DNA of 24,839 bases from positions 1-24,839 of the forward strand of contig DASZZX010000049.1 of the NCBI GenBank assembly GCA_036260415.1, written 5' to 3'. The notes below the pieces were generated by a model. That model worked only from the letters and a program-made list of their open reading frames with translations. It had not been told where the DNA came from and made no database searches. The DNA comes from DASZZX01 sp036260415 (GTDB lineage: Bacteria; Actinomycetota; Nitriliruptoria; Nitriliruptorales; JAHWKO01). Positions within the stretch are counted from its first letter, which is position 1; every line of letters begins with the position of its first letter. Of the stretch, positions 14,577 to 21,675 are shown piece by piece. The position numbers and the translations under genes were made by a program.

Positions 14577-15791
14577 TCAGCAGGCTTCGAGCAGGCGCGG
14601 GTAAGGGTTGAGCACGCCGTCGGGGCCGTGCAGCTCGAAGTGGAGGTGCGGACTGGTCGCCCTGGCGTTGCCGCTGGTGCCCACGGAGCCGACCGTCGTG
14701 CCGGGTGCCACGCGCCCGGCCGCGCCGAAGGCGTCCAGGTGGGTGCTGATGTACAGGTAGCCGTCGTCGCCGTACAGCCACACCTGCAACCCGCCGCGCC
14801 GGCCCTCGACCTGCTCCGCCCGGCCGGCAACCGGTGCGACCACCGGGGTGCCCCGCGCGGCGAAGAGGTCGACGCCCTCGTGGAAGCGCCCATCGCCCTT
14901 GCTCACGCCATAGTCGTTGACGAACGAGCTGGGCCCGGCGACCGGGCAGCGCCATCCACCGCGCACCTGCAACACGACCCCGGCGAGGAGGCTGTCGGGG
15001 TCGTCGATGCCGTTGGCCGCAGCCAGCTCGCTCACGGGGATGCCGTAGCGGGCGGCGATGCCCGACAGTGTCTCGCCCCGACTCACCCGATGCGTGGCAG
15101 GGGCGACGGCCGGCGTGAGTGCTGGCCCACCGCCGGCGATGCGCAGCCGGACGCCGGACATCACTCGGTCGGGGCGCACGATGCCGTTGGCGGCCGCCAG
15201 GTCGGCCACCGCCACCCCGTAGCGGCCTGCGATCACCGACAGGGACTCCCCGGACCGCACCACGTGGTAGCCGTCGGAGGGGGCGGCCGGCCCACCGTCG
15301 TCCGTGGGGATGGTCAGCACCTGGCCCGCGAAGATGCGATCGGGATCGTGGATCCCGTTGGCCATGGCGAGCTCGCGGACGGTCGTGCCAGCCTCCGCCG
15401 CGATGCCCTCCAGCGTCTGCCCCGCGCGGACCGTGTAGCCGCCGCTCATGTGCGCGGTCGCGGTGAGCATCAGGGCCGCGACCGCGAGCAGGGTGGCGGT
15501 CGGTCGCGCCCGCCGCGACGCGGGTGCGGCGCACCCGTGGCCGGCGCGCCGCCGCCTCGTGCGCGCTGGCGGGTGGCCTGGGCCTGTTGCCGGTGACGGC
15601 GATGCTGCTGCGGGATGCGACTGTGCCGCGGGATGCGGCGGTGCTGCGGGATGCGGCTGTGCCGCGGGATGAGACGATGCCGTCGAATGCGACCGTGCTG
15701 CTGGAAGCTCTGAGGCTGCTGCCGGTTGCTCCGAGGCCGTTGCCGGTTGCTCCGACGCTGCCGTGCCCGGGACCCTCCCACGTGCCCCCAA
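14577..15791 (-). CDS. Triple-LysM M23-family peptidoglycan endopeptidase
   Basis: Envelope hydrolase. With residue 1 at 15791 the product is 404 residues: a low-complexity N-terminus with HPAAQP-type hexapeptide repeats, a basic stretch, one hydrophobic signal/anchor helix (TLLAVAALMLTATA, about 99-112), three LysM domains (about 119-162, 175-218, 233-276) and a C-terminal M23 domain. M23 zinc ligands are present: His304 and Asp308 in HEGVDL, and His384 of HLHFE (also His351 in THLD, and His382). It should bind peptidoglycan through LysM and cut cross-bridges. TTG 15791 has GGAGG eight bases upstream; GTG 15875 is the alternative and overlaps a short upstream ORF. The start is uncertain, the domains are not. 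Confidence 0.85.
   Translation of the reverse strand: MGARGRVPGTAASEQPATASEQPAAASELPAARSHSTASSHPAAQPHPAAPPHPAAQSHPAAASPSPATGPGHPPARTRRRRAGHGCAAPASRRARPTATLLAVAALMLTATAHMSGGYTVRAGQTLEGIAAEAGTTVRELAMANGIHDPDRIFAGQVLTIPTDDGGPAAPSDGYHVVRSGESLSVIAGRYGVAVADLAAANGIVRPDRVMSGVRLRIAGGGPALTPAVAPATHRVSRGETLSGIAARYGIPVSELAAANGIDDPDSLLAGVVLQVRGGWRCPVAGPSSFVNDYGVSKGDGRFHEGVDLFAARGTPVVAPVAGRAEQVEGRRGGLQVWLYGDDGYLYISTHLDAFGAAGRVAPGTTVGSVGTSGNARATSPHLHFELHGPDGVLNPYPRLLEAC
15607..15696. repeat. 18-bp tandem repeat in the LysM peptidase N-terminus
   Basis: Four clear units (starting 15607, 15625, 15643, 15661) and a degraded fifth (15679) of a G-C-Y-G-CGGGATGCGRC type sequence. On the minus strand they encode HPAAQP/HPAAPP/HPAAQS hexapeptides. 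Copy-number change would shorten or lengthen the region before the membrane helix without a frameshift. Confidence 0.7.
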
Positions 15792-15871
15792 TGCCTCCAC
15801 CTCCGTGTGGGACCACTCCGGCCACACAACCACGAAAGCCCACCACCAGCAACAGCAGCAACGGCGTTCGG

Positions 15872-16054
15872 TCACCGTCCGCGGTTGGACCAGTACGTGA
15901 AGGCGGACGCGGCTCGGCGCTCCACGTCGGAGGTGTACTGAGCCGGCGGGTTGCTCAGCCCCGACCGGGTGGCGCTGTCGGGGCCACGCTCGATCCGGCG
16001 ACGACGCGTGACGCCTACCGGGCAGCAACGCCGAGCCCGGGTCGCTCGCGTCAT
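15872..16054 (-). CDS. Possible small ORF upstream of the LysM peptidase (60 residues)
   Basis: From ATG 16054 the frame gives an Arg-rich start, then a tail that looks truly coding: SGLSNPPAQYTSDVERRAAS followed by AFTYWSNRGR, with Asn, Gln, Tyr, Trp and Thr residues and third positions mostly G or C. Its TGA overlaps GTG 15875, the alternative peptidase start (GTGA). No ribosome binding site is seen at 16054. It may be a small protein or the tail of a lost gene. The rest of the 345-base gap 15792-16136 shows nothing else. Confidence 0.3.
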   Translation of the reverse strand: MTRATRARRCCPVGVTRRRRIERGPDSATRSGLSNPPAQYTSDVERRAASAFTYWSNRGR

Positions 16055-16136
16055 GCGTGGCGGTCGTAGGCGCCGACGCGGCGGGAAGCCCACACGCGCC
16101 TGCAGGTCCGACGCGGCGCCCCTGACCCCGCGGGAG

Positions 16137-16742
16137 TCAGCCGCCTGCCGCCCGGCGCAGGTCGTCCCCGAACCGGTCGCGCAGCCGGGGCACCACCTGC
16201 TCGGCGAACGCCCGCGCCTGGGCGGCGGTGTCCCCCTCACGCGGCCAGAACACGAAGGCGTCGAAGCCCAGGTCCTCCACGTAGCGGCTGAGGGTGTCGA
16301 CCCAGTGGTCGACCGGTCCGGTGAGCTGCTCGCCGTCGCGACGGACGGCGTCGACGTCGAGCACGCCCATCACGTTGTAGTTGCGCCGCACCGACCGGGG
16401 GTCGCGACCAGCGTCCTCGGCCGCGCGGTCGACGGCGGCCTGCATCTCCGGGATGCGGTCCGGCGGGGCGTAGCTGTTCGAGGGGGTCCAGCCGTCGGCG
16501 TCACGGCCGATGATGGTGAGCATCCGGCGGCCGTAGGACCCTACCCACACGGGGACCGGTCGGTCCGGCAGCGGGCCGGGGCGCGCGCCATCGAGGCGGT
16601 AGTAGGGGTGATCCTGGCAGGCCACCAGATCCAGACCCGCCTCGTCGGCCAGCCGGGCGAGGGCGAACGCCTCGTCGCGGCGGTCGACCCTGGGATCCAC
16701 GTAGGCCGAACACGCGCCCCTCCGCGTGCCGACCGGCCACAA
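16137..16742 (-). pseudogene. Decayed LLM-class oxidoreductase with large internal deletion
   Basis: The reading shows the first and last parts of a luciferase-like TIM-barrel oxidoreductase joined directly. The N-terminal part ends LADEAGLDLVACQDHPY; the next residues, YRLDGARPGPLPDRPVPVWV, belong about 100-110 residues later in the family. Everything between (the cofactor strands and the LSGGRxxLGLGxG block) is missing. The join is at about 16599-16604, inside TACTAC, which suggests deletion through a short repeat. The C-terminal half (YGRRMLTIIGRDADGWTPSN to the end) is intact. The start is unclear: TTG 16742 in this frame, while GTG 16740 in another frame gives RVFG followed by an apparent shift into AYVDPRVD. 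It is unlikely to be an active enzyme. Confidence 0.75.
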
Positions 16743-16774
16743 GCTACGGGGGGTCACTGCCCTCGGCCCCATCC

Positions 16775-17008
16775 TCAGGCGGGAGCTGACCGCCCACGCT
16801 GGCCGCCCCGCACGACCAGGTCGTCGAGCAGCGCGCACGTCGCGCGCGTGACGTCCTCGACGGCGCGTTCGAAGACCGCCGCGTTGTGCGCGGCCGGCGC
16901 GTGGAAGCCCGAAACCTTGCGGACGTACTGCACGGCGGCCGCCCGGACGTCGTCCTCGGTGACGGACTCGGTGAAGGGAGGGCGGAGCGTCTTGATGCTT
17001 CGGCACAC
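16775..17008 (-). CDS. DUF2277 family protein
   Basis: A 77-residue protein that begins VCRSIKTLRPPFTESVTEDD and continues with VRAAAVQYVRKVSGFHAP and a helical C-terminus. The start phrase CRSIKTLRPP and the QYVRKVSGF block are diagnostic of DUF2277. Its function is unknown. It is small, cytoplasmic and common in actinobacteria. Start GTG 17008 matches the family's usual length and puts the conserved Cys at residue 2; the upstream open frame runs through a repeat and is not coding-like. AGGA lies eight bases upstream. It could be co-transcribed with the decayed oxidoreductase downstream. Confidence 0.85.
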   Translation of the reverse strand: MCRSIKTLRPPFTESVTEDDVRAAAVQYVRKVSGFHAPAAHNAAVFERAVEDVTRATCALLDDLVVRGGQRGRSAPA

Positions 17009-17050
17009 GGTTCGTCCTGTCGTCTCTGGCCATCCTGCCATCTCGGGCGA

Positions 17051-17102
17051 TCCCCGCCTGGCCTTGCCGGTCGGCGTCCCCGCCTGGCTCTGCCGGTCGG
17101 CC
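17051..17102. repeat. Two 26-bp tandem repeats upstream of the DUF2277 gene
   Basis: Units at 17051-17076 and 17077-17102 share TCCCCGCCTGG and TGCCGGTCGG, differing at only a few positions. A further degraded unit may precede them (17030-17050). The CTGCCGGTCG core also occurs in the direct repeats at 2312-2390, so they may belong to one dispersed family. Confidence 0.6.
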
Positions 17103-17214
17103 GACCCCATGCGTGCCAGGAGCCCTTCGAGGCCGGTCAGTCTTGCTGTGATGGCCTCGTCGGCGAGCGGGGCGTCGGCTCCTCGCGCGGCTTGGAGCCG
17201 GCGCCCTTGCGACC

Positions 17215-17244
17215 TTGACCGCGACCAGTATCTCAACGTACGAT
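17215..17244 (+). promoter_or_regulatory. Candidate promoter of the ABC exporter operon
   Basis: TTGACC (17215-17220), 18-base spacer, TACGAT (17239-17244), about 42 bases before the chosen ATG. It is one of the best housekeeping-type promoter matches in the window. Confidence 0.55.
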
Positions 17245-17254
17245 GAAGTCATCG
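17241..17254. promoter_or_regulatory. Candidate TetR operator overlapping the -10
   Basis: CGATGA-AG-TCATCG is a perfect inverted repeat with 6-base arms, overlapping the -10 and the predicted transcription start. Binding of the operon's own TetR protein (19909-20547) here would block transcription. This assignment is inferred from position and symmetry. Confidence 0.45.
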
Positions 17255-17285
17255 CCTGATGAGCAACTCTCTGCGGAGGTCGGTG

Positions 17286-18365
17286 ATGGCCTGGCGTCCG
17301 ATGCGCGCCATGACGACGAAGGAGTTCCGCCAGCTCCGGCGCGACCGGCGGACCCTCGCGCTGCTCATCTTCCAGCCACTGGTCCTCCTGGTCGTGTTCG
17401 GGTACGCCGCGAGCTTCGACGTCGACCACGTGTCGGCGGCGGTCTACGGCCCGGCAGCCGAACAGGTCGCCCACGCCCTGCCCGACGCCCTGACGGTCCA
17501 GACGGTCTCGGCCTCCGGGGACCGCGCGGACGCCGAGGCGGCGCTGCGCGCCCGTGAGGTCGTCGTCGCCGTCCTCACCGGCTCCGGCGGCGCCGACGGC
17601 GTGCTGGTCGACGGGTCGCAGCTGTTCGCCGCGCGCAGCGTCGTCAGCGCCCTGGCCGCCGCCGGCGTGCCCGCCCAGCCGCAGGTTCTGTACAACCCCG
17701 GGCTCGAGACCCCCCCGGTCCTCGTGCCCGCGCTGGCCGGCCTCGTGCTCGCGTTCGTGGGCACGATCGCCACCAGCCTCGGCGTGGTCCGCGAGCGGCA
17801 GACCGGCACGATGGAGCAGTTGGCGGTCATGCCGTTTCGGCCGTCCGACGTCCTGATCGGGAAGCTGCTGCCGTACCTGGTGGTAGCGCTCGTGGATCTC
17901 GCGCTGGTGATGGTGGCATCGGTGGTCGTCTTCGACGTGCCGTTCAACGGCTCGCTGCCGCTGTTCGTGACCGGCTCCGTGCTCTTCCTGACGGTCGCGC
18001 TGGGGACCGGCCTGCTGATCTCGACGCTGTCGGAGAACCAGGGACAGGCGATGCAGCTGTCGATGATGATGACCCTGCCACAGGTGTTGCTCTCCGGGGC
18101 GATCTTCCCGCTCGAGTCGATGGCCGTCGTGCTGCAGTGGATCGCGTACGCACTGCCGCTGACCTGGTTCGTGGAGCTGGCGCGCGGGGTGATGCTGCGC
18201 GCCGCCGGCTGGTCGGAGCTCGCGGTTCCACTGGCGGCGCTCGCCGGCCTGGCCGTGGCTGTGCTGGGACTGAGCATCGCACGCGTCCGCCGCGACCTCC
18301 TCCCGGCTCGCGCGGGCCGCACCGCCCCCGACGCCACCGTCGCGGTCGCGGGAGCCGCGCGATGA
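17286..18365 (+). CDS. ABC-2 type exporter permease
   Basis: A 359-residue membrane protein of the YhhJ/YbhS-like ABC-2 family: a cytoplasmic start rich in Arg (TTKEFRQLRRDRR), one membrane helix (about 24-43), an extracytoplasmic loop of about 110 residues, then about five helices. VVRERQTGTMEQLAVMPFRP is the family's coupling-helix phrase that contacts the ATPases. ATG 17286 is chosen because GGAGG sits six bases upstream; earlier in-frame starts (17259, 17283) have no suitable site. The stop overlaps the next ATG (ATGA). Only one permease gene is present, so a homodimer is likely. The substrate is unknown; a TetR in the operon suggests a drug-like compound. Confidence 0.9.
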   Translation: MAWRPMRAMTTKEFRQLRRDRRTLALLIFQPLVLLVVFGYAASFDVDHVSAAVYGPAAEQVAHALPDALTVQTVSASGDRADAEAALRAREVVVAVLTGSGGADGVLVDGSQLFAARSVVSALAAAGVPAQPQVLYNPGLETPPVLVPALAGLVLAFVGTIATSLGVVRERQTGTMEQLAVMPFRPSDVLIGKLLPYLVVALVDLALVMVASVVVFDVPFNGSLPLFVTGSVLFLTVALGTGLLISTLSENQGQAMQLSMMMTLPQVLLSGAIFPLESMAVVLQWIAYALPLTWFVELARGVMLRAAGWSELAVPLAALAGLAVAVLGLSIARVRRDLLPARAGRTAPDATVAVAGAAR

Positions 18366-19063
18366 GGTGGGGAGTGGAGGATGTCACGGTCCTCTTCGGC
18401 GAGCGGACCGCGCTGGCAGGCGTGGATCTGGCGATCACCCCGGGCACGGTGACCGCGGTGGTCGGCGGGGACGGAGCCGGCAAGTCCACCCTGCTGAGGG
18501 TCTGCAGCGGCGCGCTCAGGCCGACCCAGGGCACCGTCCGCCTTCCCCCCAGCGAGCGGATCGGCGCGATGGCCGAGATCCCCGGCGTCTACCGGGACCT
18601 CACGGTCGGCGAGCATCTGCGCTTCGTCGCAGACGCCTATGGCCTGTCGGCAGCGACGGTCCAGTCGCGATCGCGTGAGCTGCTCGGCCGGGCCGGCCTG
18701 GCGGACACCGCCGACCGTCTGGCGGGCCACCTCTCCGGCGGCATGCGGCAGAAGCTGGCGGTCGTGCTGGCGCTCCTCCACCGTCCCGACCTGCTCGTGC
18801 TCGACGAGCTGACCACGGGCGTCGATCCGGTCAGCCGCGCCGAGTTGTGGCGCCTGATCGGCCACGCCGCCTCGGGCGGCGCTGGCGTGCTGGTCGCCAC
18901 CACCTACCTGGACGAGGCCGAGCGCGCCAGCGAGGTGCTGGTGCTGCACGCAGGCCGGCCCCTGCTGCACGGCGCCCCCGACGAGCTGATCGCCGATGCC
19001 ACGGGGCTGGAGGACGTCGTCATCGCCCGGCAGCTGGGGACACCACAGGAGACCGTCGCGTGA
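18362..19063 (+). CDS. ABC exporter ATPase 1 (degenerate Q-loop and H-loop)
   Basis: A 233-residue nucleotide-binding subunit. Walker A is GGDGAGKST (35-43), the signature LSGGM (124-128) and Walker B LLVLDE (144-149) are intact. The Q-loop, normally PQ, reads AE (Glu72 in GAMAEIPG), and the switch His is Thr181 in VATTYLDEAE. After Walker B the usual DEPT is DELT. This pattern resembles the N-terminal half of the double ATPase YbhF, where the switch His is also missing (from memory). It is coupled to the permease by ATGA and to the second ATPase by GTGA. It should pair with ATPase 2 as a heterodimer. Confidence 0.9.
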   Translation: MRWGVEDVTVLFGERTALAGVDLAITPGTVTAVVGGDGAGKSTLLRVCSGALRPTQGTVRLPPSERIGAMAEIPGVYRDLTVGEHLRFVADAYGLSAATVQSRSRELLGRAGLADTADRLAGHLSGGMRQKLAVVLALLHRPDLLVLDELTTGVDPVSRAELWRLIGHAASGGAGVLVATTYLDEAERASEVLVLHAGRPLLHGAPDELIADATGLEDVVIARQLGTPQETVA

Positions 19064-19908
19064 GCGCGATCGTCGCGGACGGCGTGACCCGCAGGTTCGG
19101 CCCGGTCACCGCGGTCGACGACGTGTCCCTCGAGGTACGGGCGGGAGAGGTGATCGGCCTGATCGGTGCCAACGGGGCGGGCAAGACGACTCTCATCCGG
19201 ATGCTGCTCGGGCTGCTGGAGCCGCACGCCGGTCGGGTCCTGCTGGCGGGCCTGCCACCCAGCCGACGCACCCGTCGACGTGTCGGCTACGTGCCACAGG
19301 GTCTGGGGCTGTGGCCTGACCTGACCGTCGCCGAGCACCTGGGGCTCGCAGCGGCGGCGTACGGCACCTGGGCGCGCTCGCCCGACGACGAGGAGGTGGA
19401 CCGGGCGGCCGACCGGCTCGTGGCCCACCTGCCGCTCGGCCTGCGCCGGCGGGTTGCGTTCGAGCTGGCACTGGCACACCGGCCGGACGTGCTCGTCCTC
19501 GACGAGCCCACCTCCGGGGTCGACGCGCTCGCGCGGGCGCGACTGTGGGAGGTGATCGGACGTACCGCCCGCGACGGTGCCGGGGTGCTCGTCTCGACGC
19601 ACCACCTCGACGAGGCGTCACGCTGCGACCGGATCGCCCTGCTCGCCGACGGCCGACTCATCGCGGGCGGCTCCACGGACGAGCTGACCGACGGGCGCAC
19701 CGCGGTGCGCGTCGTCACGCCACGGTGGCAGGCTGCCTGGACCCGCCTGGAGAAGGCCGGGTTGCCGGTGCTGCCCGCGGGACGTGCGCTGCGCATCCCC
19801 GGCGCGGACCCCGGGCAGGTGGCCGAACTGGTCGCGGACGACGCGGCGGAGGTCGTCACCGTGCCAGCCACGCTCGAGGAGGTGTTCCTGACGGAGGTCG
19901 CGGCGTAG
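19060..19908 (+). CDS. ABC exporter ATPase 2 (degenerate signature motif)
   Basis: A 282-residue nucleotide-binding subunit. Walker A GANGAGKT (36-43), Q-loop Gln80 in YVPQG, Walker B LVLDEP (145-150) and switch His181 in VSTHHLDEA are canonical. The signature motif reads LPLG (124-127) instead of LSGG, as I recall for the C-terminal half of YbhF-type ATPases. A C-terminal extension of about 70 residues (from ELTDGRTAVRVV) ends with the TLEEVFLTEV motif common in this subfamily. GTG 19060 overlaps the previous stop. The TetR gene begins directly after the stop. Confidence 0.9.
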   Translation: MSAIVADGVTRRFGPVTAVDDVSLEVRAGEVIGLIGANGAGKTTLIRMLLGLLEPHAGRVLLAGLPPSRRTRRRVGYVPQGLGLWPDLTVAEHLGLAAAAYGTWARSPDDEEVDRAADRLVAHLPLGLRRRVAFELALAHRPDVLVLDEPTSGVDALARARLWEVIGRTARDGAGVLVSTHHLDEASRCDRIALLADGRLIAGGSTDELTDGRTAVRVVTPRWQAAWTRLEKAGLPVLPAGRALRIPGADPGQVAELVADDAAEVVTVPATLEEVFLTEVAA

Positions 19909-20547
19909 ATGGCTCGGACGGGACGACGTCCCGGCGACAGCGGGACACGTGAGGCGATCCTGCTCGCCGCCCGCCAGCGCTTCGCCGACGCCGGCTACCG
20001 GGCCGCCAGCATCCGATCCATCGCCACGCGCGCAGGGGTCGACCCGGCGCTGGTCCACCACTACTTCGGCACCAAGCGAGATCTGTTCGCCACCGTGCTC
20101 CAGCTGCCGATCGATCCCGACGTCATCGTCCAGGCCGTGCTCGCCGGCGACGCCGTCCGCGTCGGGGAACGCGTCGTGCGCTCCTTCCTCACCGTCTGGG
20201 ACGAGGCGCGAGCCCGCGACCGCATGTTGATGCTGCTGCGCTCGGCGGTGACCGACGACCACGTGGCCCGGATGATGCGGGAGTTCGTCCTGGACACGGT
20301 CTTCGGGCCCATCGCGCGCGGCTGCAGCCCCGACGAGCCGGAGCTGCGCGCGACGCTGGCCGCCTCCCAGCTGCTGGGGTTCGCCATGGTCCGCTTCGTC
20401 ATCTGCATGGAACCGCTCGCCTCCGCTCCCCACGACCGGCTCGTCGCGGCCTACGCGCCCTCGATCCAGCGCTACCTCACCGGTGACCTCACGGCCCGTC
20501 GCGGCACGCGGGCTGCGCTCGTGGCTCGCCCCCAGGCGAACGGCTGA
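19909..20547 (+). CDS. TetR-family transcriptional regulator
   Basis: A 212-residue repressor. The N-terminal helix-turn-helix is clear: TREAILLAARQRFADAGYRA, then SIRSIATRAGVDPALVHHYF and GTKRDLF (about residues 12-57). The C-terminal helical ligand domain has a pattern seen in regulators of exporters (LTVWDEARARDRMLMLLRSA). It is the last gene of the ABC operon, with its ATG touching the stop of ATPase 2 and GGAGG 11 bases upstream. It probably represses the operon through the dyad at 17241-17254 and is released by the exported compound. That is inference. No other target is visible. Confidence 0.9.
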   Translation: MARTGRRPGDSGTREAILLAARQRFADAGYRAASIRSIATRAGVDPALVHHYFGTKRDLFATVLQLPIDPDVIVQAVLAGDAVRVGERVVRSFLTVWDEARARDRMLMLLRSAVTDDHVARMMREFVLDTVFGPIARGCSPDEPELRATLAASQLLGFAMVRFVICMEPLASAPHDRLVAAYAPSIQRYLTGDLTARRGTRAALVARPQANG

Positions 20548-20721
20548 CGCAGCACGTCCTCGCCGTCGCACCACCCGCAGGCCTCGAAACGACCCGGCAC
20601 AGCGACGCCGGGCGCCATCGTCGTGCGCCCGTCCGCATGGGCGCGCTGCTGAACCCCGGCAGCCGGCGGTGGCGCCGTCCCGGCCCAGGCGCGACGCTGG
20701 TCAGCAGCCGGGAGGTGTGTC

Positions 20722-21219
20722 GTGCCGAGATCCCTGATCGTCGCCAACCAGACCCTGGGAGGTCAGCGTCTCCTGGATGTGGTCGGCGAGAGGGTCGAGC
20801 AGGGCGACTGTCGCCTGTACGTCGTGGTTCCGGCCACCGGAGCCGACGCCGAGCCGGGCGCGACGGCCGGTGTGGCTGCCAGCGGGCTCGCGTCGAGCCT
20901 GCCAGCGGGCGGCGGCGAACCGATGGGCGGAGGGCCAGAGGAGGCCCGCCGGGAGGCCTTCAACCGCCTCAAGGAGGCCACCGGTCGCTTCAGCGACCTC
21001 GGGGCGGTGGAGGTGGACGGGGAGGTCGGCGATCCCGACCCCCTGGAGGCCATCCGCCACGCCGTAGAGGACGCCGGCCCGTTCGACGAGATCATCGTCT
21101 CGACGCTGCCCGCCGGCATCTCGCGATGGATACGGATGGACCTGGCTAGCAGGACGCGCCGACAGTTCGACCTCCCCGTCGTGCACGTCGAAGCCGAGCC
21201 GAGCGGCGCGGCCCAGTGA
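20722..21219 (+). CDS. Universal-stress-protein-like (UspA-fold) protein
   Basis: A 165-residue protein. It starts with the strand PRSLIVANQTLGG, has VEQGDCRLYVVVPATGA as the second strand, and ends FDEIIVSTLPAGISRWIRMD then DLPVVHVEAE, the layout of an UspA-like fold. The ATP-binding Gly motif GxxGxxxxS of classical USPs is not present; STLPAGISRW stands in its place, as in a common actinobacterial subgroup. The middle (about residues 48-85) is a Gly/Ala/Pro-rich insertion, probably a loop. GTG 20722 has GGAGG six bases upstream. Its function is unclear. It stands alone, 174 bases after the TetR gene. Confidence 0.7.
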   Translation: MPRSLIVANQTLGGQRLLDVVGERVEQGDCRLYVVVPATGADAEPGATAGVAASGLASSLPAGGGEPMGGGPEEARREAFNRLKEATGRFSDLGAVEVDGEVGDPDPLEAIRHAVEDAGPFDEIIVSTLPAGISRWIRMDLASRTRRQFDLPVVHVEAEPSGAAQ

Positions 21220-21284
21220 GCCCCCCGCGGGTGGCGGCGGCCCGCGGCGCGGCCGGGTGAACCCTCGCCGGGGGGCGGTGCCTG

Positions 21285-21512
21285 TCAGGGTCGGCGGCGC
21301 GAACGGGCCGCCCGCTGCACGTCCTCCAGCCGTAGCTCGACCACCGCGTCGCGCGGGTCCCGCTCCGCTGGGCCCGGCTGCGACCCCTCCGAGCGCCGAT
21401 GGTCACGCACCAGTGCGCGCAGCAACGGGTGACCACGCCGTTCCTGCTCACCGGAGCCGGAGATGCGCCCGGGGTCGCGACCACCGATGCGACCCTCGTC
21501 ACGACGGCCCAC
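21285..21512 (-). CDS. Small basic protein, 75 residues
   Basis: GTG 21512 has GGGAGG six bases upstream, one of the best ribosome binding sites here. The product starts VGRRDEGRIGGRDPGRISGS, with GRxxxGR-type repeats, continues HPLLRALVRDHRRSEG and ends in a helix-like AVVELRLEDVQRAARSRR. It contains no Cys and no membrane segment. Codon third positions are mostly G or C. No family is recognised. It is divergent from the HelD-like gene; the 163 bases between them would hold both promoters. The 3' end faces the USP-like gene. Confidence 0.55.
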   Translation of the reverse strand: MGRRDEGRIGGRDPGRISGSGEQERRGHPLLRALVRDHRRSEGSQPGPAERDPRDAVVELRLEDVQRAARSRRRP

Positions 21513-21613
21513 GGATGACCTCCCGGCGCGTGCGTGCGACCGTAACGGACCGTGCCCCGGGGCGCTCGTCACCACGCTGACGAGCGGCGCGGTCGGACGT
21601 CCAGGCACGGTGT

Positions 21614-21643
21614 TTGCCGCCACATCCCGGGCCCCCGTACCGT
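21614..21643 (+). promoter_or_regulatory. Candidate promoter of the HelD-like gene
   Basis: TTGCCG (21614-21619), 18-base spacer, TACCGT (21638-21643), about 33 bases before the TTG start. A moderate match. Confidence 0.35.
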
Positions 21644-21675
21644 CGGGGCTTCCGTCACCCCGCCCCGGAGGCTGG

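Noticed and set aside
13171..15791. AAA ATPase plus LysM-M23 peptidase as a possible defence or phage-lysis module
   Set aside because: No nuclease, toxin, integrase or phage structural gene is nearby; LysM-M23 and PBP genes are ordinary envelope functions, so no defence role is supported.
15470..15861. Signal-peptide-like frame MLLLLVVGFRG from TTG 15861 as the true peptidase start
   Set aside because: It is in a different frame from the LysM and M23 domains, and would need a frameshift; kept only as a point to verify.
21645..21663. GGGGCTT followed by CCGTCACCCC upstream of the HelD-like gene, resembling half of the rifamycin-associated element
   Set aside because: Only the left half fits the consensus as I remember it; the inverted right half (AAG.CCC) is missing, so rifamycin control cannot be claimed.
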